From Caldinitratiruptor microaerophilus (GTDB lineage Bacteria; Bacillota; Sulfobacillia; Symbiobacteriales; ZC4RG38): 64,000 nucleotides of DNA. Where the stretch lies: NCBI RefSeq assembly GCF_025999835.1, contig NZ_AP025628.1, forward strand, positions 2,294,001 to 2,358,000, read 5' to 3'. Shown here one piece after another: positions 33,410-46,451 of this stretch. Both the position numbers and the translations under genes were made by a program. The notes below the pieces were generated by a model, which worked only from the letters and a program-made list of their open reading frames with translations, was not told where the DNA came from and did no database searches. Each line of letters opens with the position of its first letter. Position 1 is the first letter of the stretch.

Positions 33410-34219
33410 TCAACCGTAGCCCAGCTCCAGGAGGAACTCCAGGATCACGCGGTTCACCATGGGGGCCGCCTCCAGTAGGGGGAAATGCCCCGCGCCCGGG
33501 ATGAGGCGCAACTCCGCCCCGGGAATGAGCTCTGCGAGCCGGCGGGCGTTCTCGACGGGGAGGAGCCGGTCCCGGTCGCCGTGGACGATGAGGACGGGCA
33601 CCTCCAGCGCCGCGCCACGGCCCCTGAGCCCGCGCCATCGCCGGGTGGCCTCGTGCTGCCGCACGTAGACGTGCACCGGGGTCGGTTTCTGCAGACGCAG
33701 CCGGATGAGTTCCTCGAACTCGTCCGGGTGGGCGTCGAAGTAGCCAGGTGCCACCGCGTACGGGAACTGCCGGCGCAGGTTCTCCTCCGGCGTCTGGCTC
33801 GTGTGGATCCGCATGGCGGCCTGGACCTCGGGGTCCGGCTCGACCTGGTCCGGACCGCCCGGCCCCGTGCTCACCAGGACCAGGCTCGCGACCTGGTCGG
33901 GGTGGCGCAGGGCCAGCTCCTGGGCGATGTAACCCCCCATGGAGAAGCCCAGGACGTGGGCCGGTTCAGCCCCCAGCGCGCGCAGCACGGCCGCCGCCTC
34001 GTCCGCCATGCCCTCGATCGTGTAGGGCTCGTCCGGCTTGTCGCTGTCGCCCACCCCGCGGTTGTCGATGGCGATCGTCCGGAAGTACCGGCTCAGCGCA
34101 GGTACCTGACGCAGCCAGCACCAGTGCCACAGGCCGAGCCCCGGGATCAGGGCCAGCGCGTCCCCCTGCCCGTGCTCCTCGTAGTACAGGGCGATCCCGT
34201 TCACCTGGACCTTTGGCAT
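33410..34219 (-). CDS. alpha/beta-hydrolase
   Basis: A 269-residue esterase or hydrolase of the alpha/beta fold with a nucleophile elbow GFSMGG (Ser at about 94), oxyanion region GLGLWHWCW, acid Asp in VHGDRDRLL and His in GAGHFP. It has no signal peptide and is probably cytoplasmic. The cap region (about 120-190) gives no clear substrate hint. It is near the JAMM gene and downstream of it, with 31 bases between them. Confidence 0.9.
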   Translation of the reverse strand: MPKVQVNGIALYYEEHGQGDALALIPGLGLWHWCWLRQVPALSRYFRTIAIDNRGVGDSDKPDEPYTIEGMADEAAAVLRALGAEPAHVLGFSMGGYIAQELALRHPDQVASLVLVSTGPGGPDQVEPDPEVQAAMRIHTSQTPEENLRRQFPYAVAPGYFDAHPDEFEELIRLRLQKPTPVHVYVRQHEATRRWRGLRGRGAALEVPVLIVHGDRDRLLPVENARRLAELIPGAELRLIPGAGHFPLLEAAPMVNRVILEFLLELGYG

Positions 34220-34250
34220 CGACTCACCTGCTCAGGACCCGGCCGGCTCG

Positions 34251-34709
34251 TCACTCAACCCGCACCGGGTGTTCAGTGACCTGGCCGCCCCGGATCCAGA
34301 AGCCCCGCACCTCGGGGCGGTCGCGGTCGGCCAGGGACCAGATGAGGTAGAGCGCCTCCGGGTAGTTGGCCTGCCGCACGTCGGCCGCCGAGGGCCGGGC
34401 TCTCGACTGGGGGTGCGAGTGGCAGATCGCCAGGAGTTCCCAGCCGCGGGCCTCCATCTTCCGGAAGGCGGCGATGAGGTCGCGGGGATCGGCCTCGTAG
34501 GCCATCAGCGGATCCGGGTGCACGTTGCGACACGGAAACCATGCAAGCACCCGCCCCGCCGCGCCCGCCAGGAGACCGCAACCCTCCTGCGGATAGGCTC
34601 CCCGCATGTGCGCCGTGATCGCCTTCTCCAGATCAGCGGGCAGAACCAGGGGCCCGCGCGGGAAGGGCTCCGCCACGCCTCCTGCCCCCTTCGGTCCGCC
34701 GGCGGTCAC
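34251..34709 (-). CDS. JAMM/MPN+ metalloprotease
   Basis: A 152-residue protein with the MPN+ metal motif: Glu in PQEGCGLLAG (about 40-49), HSHP in CHSHPQSRARPSAAD near 96-110 with the following Ser and Asp. This is the zinc set of JAMM proteases such as Mec, which cut ubiquitin-like or cysteine-biosynthesis carrier proteins in bacteria. GTG 34709 overlaps the homoserine dehydrogenase stop (GTGA), so the two are cotranscribed. A link to threonine, methionine or cysteine biosynthesis is plausible, although no ThiS-like carrier is in the window. Confidence 0.87.
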   Translation of the reverse strand: MTAGGPKGAGGVAEPFPRGPLVLPADLEKAITAHMRGAYPQEGCGLLAGAAGRVLAWFPCRNVHPDPLMAYEADPRDLIAAFRKMEARGWELLAICHSHPQSRARPSAADVRQANYPEALYLIWSLADRDRPEVRGFWIRGGQVTEHPVRVE

Positions 34710-36034
34710 CCCTCGATGCGGATCCGGCTCTCTACCGCCCGCACCTCCGGCAACCGGCGCAGCGTCGCCAGAGCCTCTTCCATCCGGCGCTCGACCACCT
34801 CATGCGTCACGAGGGCGATCTCCGCCGTCCCCGTGGCCTCGTCCGGGGTCTGCAGGATGTGGGCGATGCTCACCCCGTTCTGCCCGAGGACCCCGGCCAC
34901 GCGGGCCAGAACGCCCGGCTGGTCGACCACGGTAAGGCGCAGGTACGTGCGCGTCACGACTTCCGCCATCGGCCGCACGGGCTTGTCGTGATAGCAAGTG
35001 CACTGCAGCACGGTCCCGGGCCAGTAAGGGGCTGCCTCGGGCCGCTGACCGCCCAGCAGACGCCGCAGCGCCAGGGAGCGCGCGGCGCCGATCACGTCCC
35101 CGAGCACGGAACTGGCGGTTGGCATGTCGCCCGCCCCCCGGCCGTAGAACATCGTCTCCCCCACCGCGTCCCCGGTGACGAAGATGGCGTTCAGGCTGCC
35201 GCTCACCGCAGCCAGCGGGTGATGCAGGGGGATGAACGCCGGGTGCACCCGCGCCTCGATCGCCCCGTCGCGCTCCCGGGCGATGGCGAGCAGCTTCACG
35301 GTCCAGCCTAGCCGGCGCCCGTGCTCGATGTCCCGCGGCCCGATGCTGCCGATCCCCTCGGTGTACACGTCCGCCGGGGTGATGCGGCTCAGGAAGCCGA
35401 TGGACGCCAGGATGGCCAGCTTGCGCGCCGCGTCGATCCCGTCCACGTCGTTCCGCGGGTCGGGCTCCGCGTAGCCCAGTCGCTGGGCCTCCCGGAGCGC
35501 ATCGTCGAAGGACATCCCCTCCCGTGTCATCCGGGTGAGGATGTAGTTCGTCGTGCCGTTCACGATGCCGAGCACCGACTGGATGCGGTTCGCCCCGAGG
35601 CTTTCCTTCAGGGGCCGGATGATCGGGATGCCGCCCCCGACCGAGGCCTCGAACCACACCTCCGCGCCGCCGGCCCGGGCCGCTTCGAAGACGTCGGCCC
35701 CGTACTCGGCCATCACGTCCTTGTTGGCGGTGACCACGAACTGACCGGCCCGGAGCGCGCGCAGGATGTAGTCCCGAGCCGGCTCCGTGCCGCCGAGCAC
35801 TTCCACCACCATGTCGATGTCCGGCGCGCCGGCGACCTCCGCCGGGTCGGTCGTGAGCTCCGGGCGGGCCCCGCCCAGGTCGCGCGCCTTACGGGGGTCA
35901 CGAACCAGGGCCCGCACCACCTGCACGGGTGCACCCGCCTTCTCCTCAATGACGTCCCGGTTCCTCTCCAGGAGCCGCACGACGCCGCTGCCCACGGTGC
36001 CAAGTCCGAGAAGACCAATGCGAACGGGTTTCAT
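34706..36034 (-). CDS. hom: homoserine dehydrogenase
   Basis: A 442-residue enzyme that reduces aspartate semialdehyde to homoserine for threonine and methionine synthesis. It has the NAD(P) motif GLGTVGSG (about 9-16), VTANKDVMAEYG, ASVGGGIPIIRP and the family-wide GIVNGTTNYILT motif. A C-terminal ACT domain (about 365-440) begins with RLTVVDQPGVLARVAGVLG and probably binds threonine for feedback. ATG 36034 has GGAGGT before it. Longer reading frames upstream are only open by chance. Confidence 0.95.
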   Translation of the reverse strand: MKPVRIGLLGLGTVGSGVVRLLERNRDVIEEKAGAPVQVVRALVRDPRKARDLGGARPELTTDPAEVAGAPDIDMVVEVLGGTEPARDYILRALRAGQFVVTANKDVMAEYGADVFEAARAGGAEVWFEASVGGGIPIIRPLKESLGANRIQSVLGIVNGTTNYILTRMTREGMSFDDALREAQRLGYAEPDPRNDVDGIDAARKLAILASIGFLSRITPADVYTEGIGSIGPRDIEHGRRLGWTVKLLAIARERDGAIEARVHPAFIPLHHPLAAVSGSLNAIFVTGDAVGETMFYGRGAGDMPTASSVLGDVIGAARSLALRRLLGGQRPEAAPYWPGTVLQCTCYHDKPVRPMAEVVTRTYLRLTVVDQPGVLARVAGVLGQNGVSIAHILQTPDEATGTAEIALVTHEVVERRMEEALATLRRLPEVRAVESRIRIEG

Positions 36035-36149
36035 GCCTACCTCCGTGTGCGTTGGATTCCGGTGCGTTGGTCGGAACCGGTTCCGCCGTACCCGGACGGC
36101 CCACCTCGGCGCTGACGGATCGCACCCGGACCAGCGCCTTCGGGGCCCC

Positions 36150-36555
36150 GTTGCGCCGCCCGGGCGCTCGACGGGATCCTTTCCGCCGCCGACATCCCGG
36201 CATCCCAGGCGTGCGAGGCCGACATCACCGAGGGCCGGGAGCGGGCGCGCCGGATGGCCCAGATGGGCGCCGCCATGAACCCGGGCTTCACCTGGGCTTC
36301 CCGGCCAGCCCCATGCTGGGACGGCTGCGGGCCCCTCTGGGTCACCAGGCCGCCTTCCTCGTACCGGCTGCCCTGGCGGTGCTGAACACGATTGTAACCT
36401 ACTTCTCTCTCCCGGAGCCACCCACCATGGCCCGGCAACAGGCCGCCACGGCCGGCGGGCGCCGGGTCCTCCCCCTGGCGCTGCGGGGGCCGCACGCGCT
36501 CTTCTTCCTGCTCGCCGCCGGCACGACCCTGCTCCCGCCGACTGACCGGCCCTAG
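36150..36555 (+). pseudogene. MFS transporter remnant
   Basis: Two frames together encode an internal piece of a tetracycline-efflux-like MFS protein. The first frame gives RALDGILSAADIPASQ, then EADITEGRERARRM and MGAAMNPGF. After a frameshift near 36285 the second gives LGFPASPMLGR, PLGHQAAFLV and PAALAVLNTIVTYF. Both ends are missing, and the stretch stops at 36553-36555. The text matches the loop and helices around the middle of such transporters. It is non-functional. Confidence 0.65.
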
Positions 36556-37499
36556 GACCGGGTCACCGTCACGGTCTGTTCCGTCCGGTTGCCGGCCAGG
36601 TCGACCGCCACCACCTGCACCCGGTTAGGCCCTGCCTGAAGCGCGACACTGGCCGAGAAACGGCCGTCCGGGTCGAGCGGGACCTCCTCGCCCCCGACCC
36701 AGACCCGGAAGCCTCCGGCCACCCGGCCCTGGAGGGTCAGAGTGTCCTCCCGCGTCCGCGCCGGCGGTTGCTCGATCCACTCGATGACAGGCGGCTCGGA
36801 GTCGTGCACCCGCTGGTACGTCGTGCGGCCGGTCGCATCCCGAACATGGGCAAGGGCGTAGTCCGTCAGAAGGAATACCGGTCCCCTCACCGCCGGCGCG
36901 CCCTGCAGAGCCTCCACCGGCAGCCCGGGCGGAATGCCGCCGGCCTTGCGGAGCGCCTCGACGTAGTTCTGCGGCCAGGACAACTGTGCGACCGGGCTGA
37001 GCCCCAGCGCCCGGGCCAGGGCGGTGGCGACCTCCCCGTACGTGGGCGGAGCGGCAGGGTTGAACCGCCCGTCCGGGTAGCCGGCGAGGATTCCGGCACG
37101 CCAGGCCGCCGCCACGTACGGTTCCGCCCAGTGCCCGATCACGTCTGGCGGAAGGGTGACGTTCGGGGGCCCCTGCGCCGGCGCGCCGGTCACATCCGTC
37201 GACGGCGCAGGGTCTGCGGCCGTCGCTGCCCCGGGTTCCGCCGCCGGCGGCGGGCTCCTCCACCCGCTCCCCACCACGAGCAGCTTGGCCAGCTCGGCGC
37301 GCGTGATGAGTTCCTGCAGGCGCAGGTCCCCACCATCGCCGCGACTGCCGGTGACGATGCCGTACGCCTGCAGGCGCCGTATGGCCAGCCCCTCCAACCC
37401 TCCGGCCCCCGCCCGACGTACGCCGATACCTCCGCTTACGACAAGCCCGGCGAGCGCCAGGGCGACCGCGTGCCGGGTCCCACTTCCGACCCTCCGCAC
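36552..37499 (-). CDS. S-layer homology domain protein
   Basis: A 315-residue exported protein with a signal peptide (about 9-32). A degraded SLH-like unit lies at about 33-80. A clear SLH unit (IGHWAEPYVAAAWRAGILAGYPDGRFNP at about 120-150, then EVATALARALG) follows a Pro/Ala spacer. The C-terminus (about 235-315) is an Ig-like domain with DLAGNRTEQTVTVTRS. SLH domains tie proteins to pyruvylated cell-wall polymer, so this protein probably sits at the surface. GTG 37499 is used as start. It lies just downstream of the rRNA operon. Confidence 0.8.
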   Translation of the reverse strand: MRRVGSGTRHAVALALAGLVVSGGIGVRRAGAGGLEGLAIRRLQAYGIVTGSRGDGGDLRLQELITRAELAKLLVVGSGWRSPPPAAEPGAATAADPAPSTDVTGAPAQGPPNVTLPPDVIGHWAEPYVAAAWRAGILAGYPDGRFNPAAPPTYGEVATALARALGLSPVAQLSWPQNYVEALRKAGGIPPGLPVEALQGAPAVRGPVFLLTDYALAHVRDATGRTTYQRVHDSEPPVIEWIEQPPARTREDTLTLQGRVAGGFRVWVGGEEVPLDPDGRFSASVALQAGPNRVQVVAVDLAGNRTEQTVTVTRS

Positions 37500-37574
37500 C
37501 CCGGGTCAGCCCCCTCTGACCGTGTCTTCCCCGGCTGTGCCTTCCTCAGGAGGACGACTGTTGGTATTCGACTC

Positions 37575-37619
37575 GCCTCCCGCAAACCCTGCGGGAGGCG
37601 ACCCGGTTGCCGGGTCGCC
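37575..37619 (-). terminator. two overlapping GC hairpins after rRNA operon
   Basis: The stem GCCTCCCGCA/TGCGGGAGGC (37575-37599) and the stem GGCGACCCGG/CCGGGTCGCC (37597-37619) are each 10 bp, perfect, and share 3 bases. They could act as backup terminators or as mutually exclusive structures. Confidence 0.5.
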
Positions 37620-37643
37620 GGTTGTCATACCCGACGGGACAGC

Positions 37644-37684
37644 CGGGAAAACGCAAGACGGCAGGCGGCACATGCCACCTGCCG
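37644..37684 (-). terminator. terminator of rRNA-tRNA operon
   Basis: The hairpin at 37660-37683 (arms of about 11 bp with one G-U) follows the tRNA and on the minus strand is followed by GTCTTGCGTTTT. Confidence 0.65.
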
Positions 37685-37693
37685 TTCTCGTCC

Positions 37694-37778
37694 TGGTGTC
37701 GGAGGTGGGACTTGAACCCACACGGCTTGCGCCATACGCCCCTCAAACGTACGCGTCTGCCAGTTCCGCCACTCCGAC
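37694..37778 (-). tRNA. tRNA-Leu (GAG)
   Basis: An 85-nt class II tRNA with a GTCGGAG/CTCCGAC acceptor stem, a variable arm, a TTCAAGT T-loop and an encoded CCA (37694-37696). The anticodon loop TTGAGGG gives GAG for Leu codons CTC/CTT. It lies 63 bases downstream of 5S and is probably cotranscribed. Confidence 0.93.
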
Positions 37779-37841
37779 GACCGCCCCCGGCCTTCCGGCC
37801 GGGGGTTGCCGGTCCCGCCGAAGGGGACCGGCTGAAACAGG

Positions 37842-37959
37842 TTCGGGCGCCGACCTACTCTCCCGGGGGCTAGGGCCCCCAGTACCCTCGGCCCTGGCGG
37901 GCTTAACGACCGGGTTCGGAATGGAGCCGGGTGTGGCCCCGCCGGTATGGGCACCCGAA
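37842..37959 (-). rRNA. rrf: 5S ribosomal RNA
   Basis: About 118 nt; the terminal stem TTCGGGTGCC/GGCGCCCGAA is visible, with the typical CCGAAC loop and GAGAGTAGG. Ends are estimated. Confidence 0.92.
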
Positions 37960-38017
37960 ATCGTGCACAGAGGCGTTGGGTCTGCGACCCAGGTGGAACC
38001 GCACGCCGCCTTTGGCC

Positions 38018-40995
<2,978 letters not shown>

Positions 40996-41094
40996 GTTCG
41001 CCTCAGGCGTCTTGCGGTTCCGCCTGTGTCGCAGTCCCTTCCCTCTGTGCACTTGTCAAGGTGCAGGACCGGCCGCCCCCCGCCCGGGGGACCG

Positions 41095-41124
41095 CCCGGT
41101 CCCTGGGAACTGACCAGTGTGGGC
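41095..41124 (-). repeat. 16S processing stem, 3' arm
   Basis: This 30-base stretch in the 16S-23S spacer is an inverted copy (27 of 30 bases identical) of the leader at 42836-42865. The two flank 16S rRNA and would pair in the precursor, giving an RNase III processing stalk. No tRNA was found in the spacer (40996-41215). Confidence 0.7.
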
Positions 41125-41213
41125 TTCCGGAACCCTGCGGCGCCGGCGGCCGCTCCCGCAGCCCCGGCCTCAGCCGCCTCCCCGGCGACCGACCGACCTG
41201 GGAGAAAACTCCC

Positions 41214-42759
<1,546 letters not shown>

Positions 42760-42835
42760 AAAGCTTCCGCTTTCCCCCGGAAAGCCGATCCCGTCGTCCG
42801 GAATCCTCCCGGTTTCCGTCCGCAGGCTCCTTCCT

Positions 42836-42865
42836 GCCCACACTGTTCAGTTCTCAAGGACCGGG
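42836..42865 (-). repeat. 16S processing stem, 5' arm
   Basis: Inverted partner of 41095-41124. On the minus strand it reads CCGGTCCTTGAGAACTGA followed by ACAGTGTGGGC. Confidence 0.7.
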
Positions 42866-42905
42866 CCGCCGGCCTCCCGGCCGGCCGCATCGGCGACAGG
42901 ATTAT

Positions 42906-42934
42906 GTGATACGACCGCGGACCTCCCCGGTCAA
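42906..42934 (-). promoter_or_regulatory. rRNA operon promoter
   Basis: On the minus strand TTGACC (42934-42929) and TATCAC (42911-42906) are separated by 17 bases, a good sigma-A-like -35/-10 pair about 147 bases upstream of 16S. Confidence 0.55.
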
Positions 42935-43204
42935 CCGTCACTTTCTGGTTGCCCGGCCAGCGGTCCGGCGGTGCCGTCCCTCTCGCCACAGCCTATTTTA
43001 GGCGCCGTCCCGGTCGAAGGCAACGGGGTTCTGCGCGTCGGACAACACTTCCTCTTCGTGCAGACCGCACCGGCTCCACCGGCAGCGATCCGGCCCGGCG
43101 CCTCGCGGCGACCGAACCACGTCGACCCATGAAGGTTCCTGCCACCGCATGCGCCGAATCTGGTAGACTGCAGTCAGAGTCTTACCTCGGAGCAGGGGAT
43201 CGCC

Positions 43205-43972
43205 ATGAAAAGCCGCGACGTCCGGCTGCAGTTCGGCAGAGCGGCCGAAGCCTACGCCACGAGTTCCGTGCACGCCCGGGGGGCGGACCTGGATCCGATC
43301 GTGGACTACGCACGGCCCCGTCCCACCGACGTGGTCCTCGACGTCTCCACGGGAGCCGGTCACACCGCAATGACTCTGGCGCCACACGTGGCCCGGGTCG
43401 TCGCCGTCGATCTCACACCCGAGATGCTGGCGGTTGCCGGACGCCTAGCGGCCGGGCGCGGCCTCCGCAACATCGAGTTCCGGGAGGCGGACGTCCGCCG
43501 GCTTCCCTTTCCGGATGGGCTCTTCGACATCGTGACCTGCCGGACCGCGGCGCACCATTACCCTGACCTGGCCCAGGCGGTGCGCGAGATGGCCCGCGTC
43601 CTCCGGGCCGGCGGTCGCCTCGTGATCTCGGACACCATTTCGCCTGCGGACGAGGTCGCAGACCGCTTCATCAACGCGGTGGAAACACTTCGAGACCCGA
43701 CCCACGTGCGGGACTGGAGCGTGGCGGAGTGGGAATCGGCGCTGGCTGCCGCGGGGCTCACCATTCAGGCAGCCCAGGAGATACCCCTGGAGCTCGACTT
43801 CGAGGACTGGGTCCGCCGCTCCGACACACCGCCCGAGCTCCGGGAGGTGCTCGCCAGCATGCTGCAGTCGGCCCCCGCCCGGCTGCGGACGCTGTTCCAA
43901 GTGAAAACGGCCCCGCTCAGGTTCTCCCTGCGCAAGGCCGTCTTCCTCGCCACACGCCCCGCGGATGCCTGA
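43205..43972 (+). CDS. class I SAM-dependent methyltransferase
   Basis: A 255-residue methyltransferase of the UbiE/MenG-like group. SAM motif I is VLDVSTGAGHTA (about 44-55), followed by VVAVDLTPEML, then ADVRRLPFPDGLFDIVTCR and the post-II motif RVLRAGGRLVISDT. The C-terminal part (about 180-255) resembles the YcgJ/menaquinone-like subgroup. The substrate is unknown. The start is ATG 43205 with GGAGCAGG upstream. It is divergent from the rRNA operon and converges on the ferredoxin-domain gene with 15 bases between them. Confidence 0.87.
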   Translation: MKSRDVRLQFGRAAEAYATSSVHARGADLDPIVDYARPRPTDVVLDVSTGAGHTAMTLAPHVARVVAVDLTPEMLAVAGRLAAGRGLRNIEFREADVRRLPFPDGLFDIVTCRTAAHHYPDLAQAVREMARVLRAGGRLVISDTISPADEVADRFINAVETLRDPTHVRDWSVAEWESALAAAGLTIQAAQEIPLELDFEDWVRRSDTPPELREVLASMLQSAPARLRTLFQVKTAPLRFSLRKAVFLATRPADA

Positions 43973-43987
43973 AACCCGGCATCCGCT

Positions 43988-44698
43988 TCAGTTCTGCTCG
44001 AACTCCACCGGTCCCTTGGCGCTGATCTGGCACGAGAGCCGGTAACCCTGTTTGATCTTGTCGCCGAGCATGTTGTGTTCCGCCTCGTTCGGCGGGGGCA
44101 GGTTCTCCATGCCCTTGATGACGCGGATCTGGCACTCGTCGCAGACGCCCGCCTTGCAGTTGAACTTCATCGGCAGGCCCTTGTCCAGCACCCCGTCGAG
44201 CAGGGTCTCAGACTCCGGGATCTCCAGGTGGTGGGTCTGCCCCTTGAGGGTAACCGTGATCGGGATCAGCCGCTTGGGCTCGGCCGGCTTCTCCTCCTGG
44301 GCCTGATCCTCGCCCGGGATGGCGGGCCGGGTCAGGGTGACGTAGCTCCGCTGGCGCCAGACCTCCGCCTCGAACTCCCGCGTGACGCGCACCCAGGAGT
44401 CCTTGACGAGGTGCCGCCATGCGTCGACGGGATTCGTCGCTCCGGGCGCCCGGATGGTATCCGGCACCTCCGCCCGCATGTGGCCGATGAAAAGCCACAC
44501 GCCCTCGGCGTCCTTGACAGGCTGCGGTTCCTCCATGTCGACCCGAAGGCCCCGTACGCCAACGCCCAGTTCGTACAGATGCCCCAGGAATGTACGGAAA
44601 ACGTGGATTGCTTTCTCCGTGGCCTCCTCGGGGCTACCCGCCCGGACGGACAGGTAAATGATCGAACGGAGCACGGTGAGCTCCGCCACGGCCACCAC
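43988..44698 (-). CDS. plant-type 2Fe-2S protein with unknown N-terminal domain
   Basis: A 236-residue protein. GTG 44698 has AAAGGAG 9 bases upstream. The C-terminal 95 residues are a plant/vertebrate-type ferredoxin: FNCKAGVCDECQIRV holds Cx4Cx2C (about 179-187), and RLSCQISAK has the last Cys. The N-terminal domain (about 1-130), with SIIYLSVRAGSPEEATEKAIHVF, LGVGVRGLRVDMEEPQ and WVRVTREFEAEVW, is not one I recognise. It may be a partner-binding module. The protein could carry electrons for a monooxygenase or a biosynthetic enzyme, but no partner is evident. Confidence 0.8.
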   Translation of the reverse strand: MVAVAELTVLRSIIYLSVRAGSPEEATEKAIHVFRTFLGHLYELGVGVRGLRVDMEEPQPVKDAEGVWLFIGHMRAEVPDTIRAPGATNPVDAWRHLVKDSWVRVTREFEAEVWRQRSYVTLTRPAIPGEDQAQEEKPAEPKRLIPITVTLKGQTHHLEIPESETLLDGVLDKGLPMKFNCKAGVCDECQIRVIKGMENLPPPNEAEHNMLGDKIKQGYRLSCQISAKGPVEFEQN

Positions 44699-44787
44699 CG
44701 GGTCACGCTCCTTTATCTACGGGCCCCACACGTATACTTGTCTGTAACATGCCCGAGCCCCATTATAGCCGAAGCCTGGCGGCCTGC

Positions 44788-45660
44788 TCAACGAACAGCC
44801 TGCAGTCCGTCGATCTTGACAGGAACGCACCGATACTCGGGCCGCCGGCTGAGCCGCGGCGTGACGCTGCCGCGCTCGCGAATCTCGGCCAGGAGCCCGA
44901 GATCGACGTCACCGATCACCACCAGATGCTGGTTCCACTCGCCCTCCGCCACGACGCCGTCGCGGGGGAACGGGACGTCGCAGGGTGACAGGATGGCGGC
45001 CCTCCCGTACCCCTGCTCCAGAAAACGCACGTGGGCTCCCCCGACGAGGGGCGCCAGAACGACGAACACCTGGTTCTCCACCGCCCGGGCGTGACAGCTG
45101 TACCGGACGCGCCAGTACCCCGATCGGTCGTCGGTGGCAGCAGGGCAGAGGAGGATGTCCGCGCCGGCTTCGGCGGCCGCGCGGGCAGCCTCCGGGAACT
45201 CGATGTCGTAGCACACCAGCACCGCGAGCCGGCCCAGGGGCGTGTCAAAGACGTGCACCGCCTCCCCGGCTGCCAGCTCCCAGGGGTCGACCTCGCACGG
45301 GGTGAGGTGGAGCTTCGACTGGGTGTGCACGCCGCCCGCCGGGTCGAACAGGTGGGCCGTGTTGGTCGTGCGCTCCCCCTGAGGGGTGAGGTGCGTGCCG
45401 GCCAGGATCCACGTCCCGGTCTCACGGGCCAGGGAGGAGAAGAGGTCGACGTACGGGCCCGTCCACCGGTGCCAGGCGGCCATCCCCTCCCCGCTGCCGG
45501 GTATGGTCAGGAGGGCACCCGTGAGATACTCGGGAAACACCACCAGCTGGCTGTCGTAATCCCGGGCGAGGGTCACGTCCGTCCGGACCTGCCGGGCGAA
45601 CTCTTCAAAGTCGTTCAGCGGGCGGTGGGCGAACTGCACAGCTGCGATCCGGACACGCAC
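44788..45660 (-). CDS. nitrilase-family carbon-nitrogen hydrolase
   Basis: A 290-residue hydrolase with the Glu-Lys-Cys triad: FPEYLTGALLT (Glu at about 44), SKLHLTPCE (Lys near 115) and VCYDIEFPE (Cys near 149). It lacks a signal peptide. The substrate (amide or nitrile) cannot be read. It starts 3 bases after the GNAT gene upstream, so they form a two-gene unit. The same two domains are fused as one protein in a known branch of the nitrilase superfamily. Confidence 0.92.
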   Translation of the reverse strand: MRVRIAAVQFAHRPLNDFEEFARQVRTDVTLARDYDSQLVVFPEYLTGALLTIPGSGEGMAAWHRWTGPYVDLFSSLARETGTWILAGTHLTPQGERTTNTAHLFDPAGGVHTQSKLHLTPCEVDPWELAAGEAVHVFDTPLGRLAVLVCYDIEFPEAARAAAEAGADILLCPAATDDRSGYWRVRYSCHARAVENQVFVVLAPLVGGAHVRFLEQGYGRAAILSPCDVPFPRDGVVAEGEWNQHLVVIGDVDLGLLAEIRERGSVTPRLSRRPEYRCVPVKIDGLQAVR

Positions 45661-45663
45661 GGC

Positions 45664-46299
45664 CTACTCATCCTCCCGATCCGGGTTCCGCCACTCGAGC
45701 AGCAGGGCGCAGTTCCCGGACTCGACGTCGGGGATGTAGTCATGGATCACCCGGACGGGCCGCAGCCCGGCGCGCAGCTGCGGCGTGATCACCGGGTCGG
45801 CCAGCTCCCCCGCCACGACCTTGGCGGCGTACTCGTCGGGGGTCAGCTCGCCCGCGTACCGGTGGTACCCCGGCATACGGCCGGCAGCCAGAAAGCGGAC
45901 CAGGCCGAGGCGCCTGACCAGGTCGAACCGGGCTTGGTACAGCCGCCGGGCGATCCCCTGCCCGCGGAAGGCCGGGCGCACCGCGATGTCGACCCCGTAG
46001 AGCGAGTTGCCCCGGGGAGTGTGGGTCCGGATGTAGCCGTCACCGGTGATCTCGGCCCACGAGTGGTCCGGGTCGTCGTAACGGAAGTCGACGATGAGGT
46101 TGGTGCAGGAACCGGCGAGGACGCTGCCCACCGCGGCGCACAGCTGCCCTTCCGGAAAGATGCGGATGTGGCTCTCCAGATGGTCCGGGGTCCAGAGCTG
46201 CTCCTGCGGGTACGGGGGCGGGAAGCACTCCCGCTGGATCTCGATCAGTTCGGGGATGTCCGCCGCAGTGTACGGGCGAATCACGACGCTCTCGACCAA
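45664..46299 (-). CDS. GNAT-family acetyltransferase
   Basis: An acetyltransferase of about 211 residues. TTG 46299 is preferred: AAGGAGG lies 11 bases upstream, whereas ATG 46320 overlaps that site. The protein then begins MVESVVIRPYTAADIPELI. The acetyl-CoA loop is PAFRGQGIARRLYQAR (about 106-121), preceded by the VDIAVRP strand. It is linked to the downstream nitrilase gene; GNAT-nitrilase fusions exist in the nitrilase superfamily, so the pair may act together on one amide substrate. The ion or molecule acetylated is unknown. Confidence 0.88.
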   Translation of the reverse strand: MVESVVIRPYTAADIPELIEIQRECFPPPYPQEQLWTPDHLESHIRIFPEGQLCAAVGSVLAGSCTNLIVDFRYDDPDHSWAEITGDGYIRTHTPRGNSLYGVDIAVRPAFRGQGIARRLYQARFDLVRRLGLVRFLAAGRMPGYHRYAGELTPDEYAAKVVAGELADPVITPQLRAGLRPVRVIHDYIPDVESGNCALLLEWRNPDREDE

Positions 46300-46451
46300 G
46301 CCGGGCGCTCCCTCCTTCATGGACGACACAGTACCACAGCAGGAGTGTGCGCTCAACAGTGGGCTCACGGCAAGAAACAAACAGCCGGCCCGGGCGACTC
46401 GCAAGGCCCGGCTGGCAGGAAGCCCGGGCCCCGCGTCGAAGCTGTGGCTCC

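Larger units (their letters stand above)
42760..43204. other. 16S leader, rRNA promoter and upstream region
   Basis: This holds the leader with the CTTGAGAACTGAACAG-type sequence (on the minus strand, 42836-42865), the promoter at 42906-42934, and about 270 bases up to the methyltransferase gene. In the latter no gene was recognised. Confidence 0.6.
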
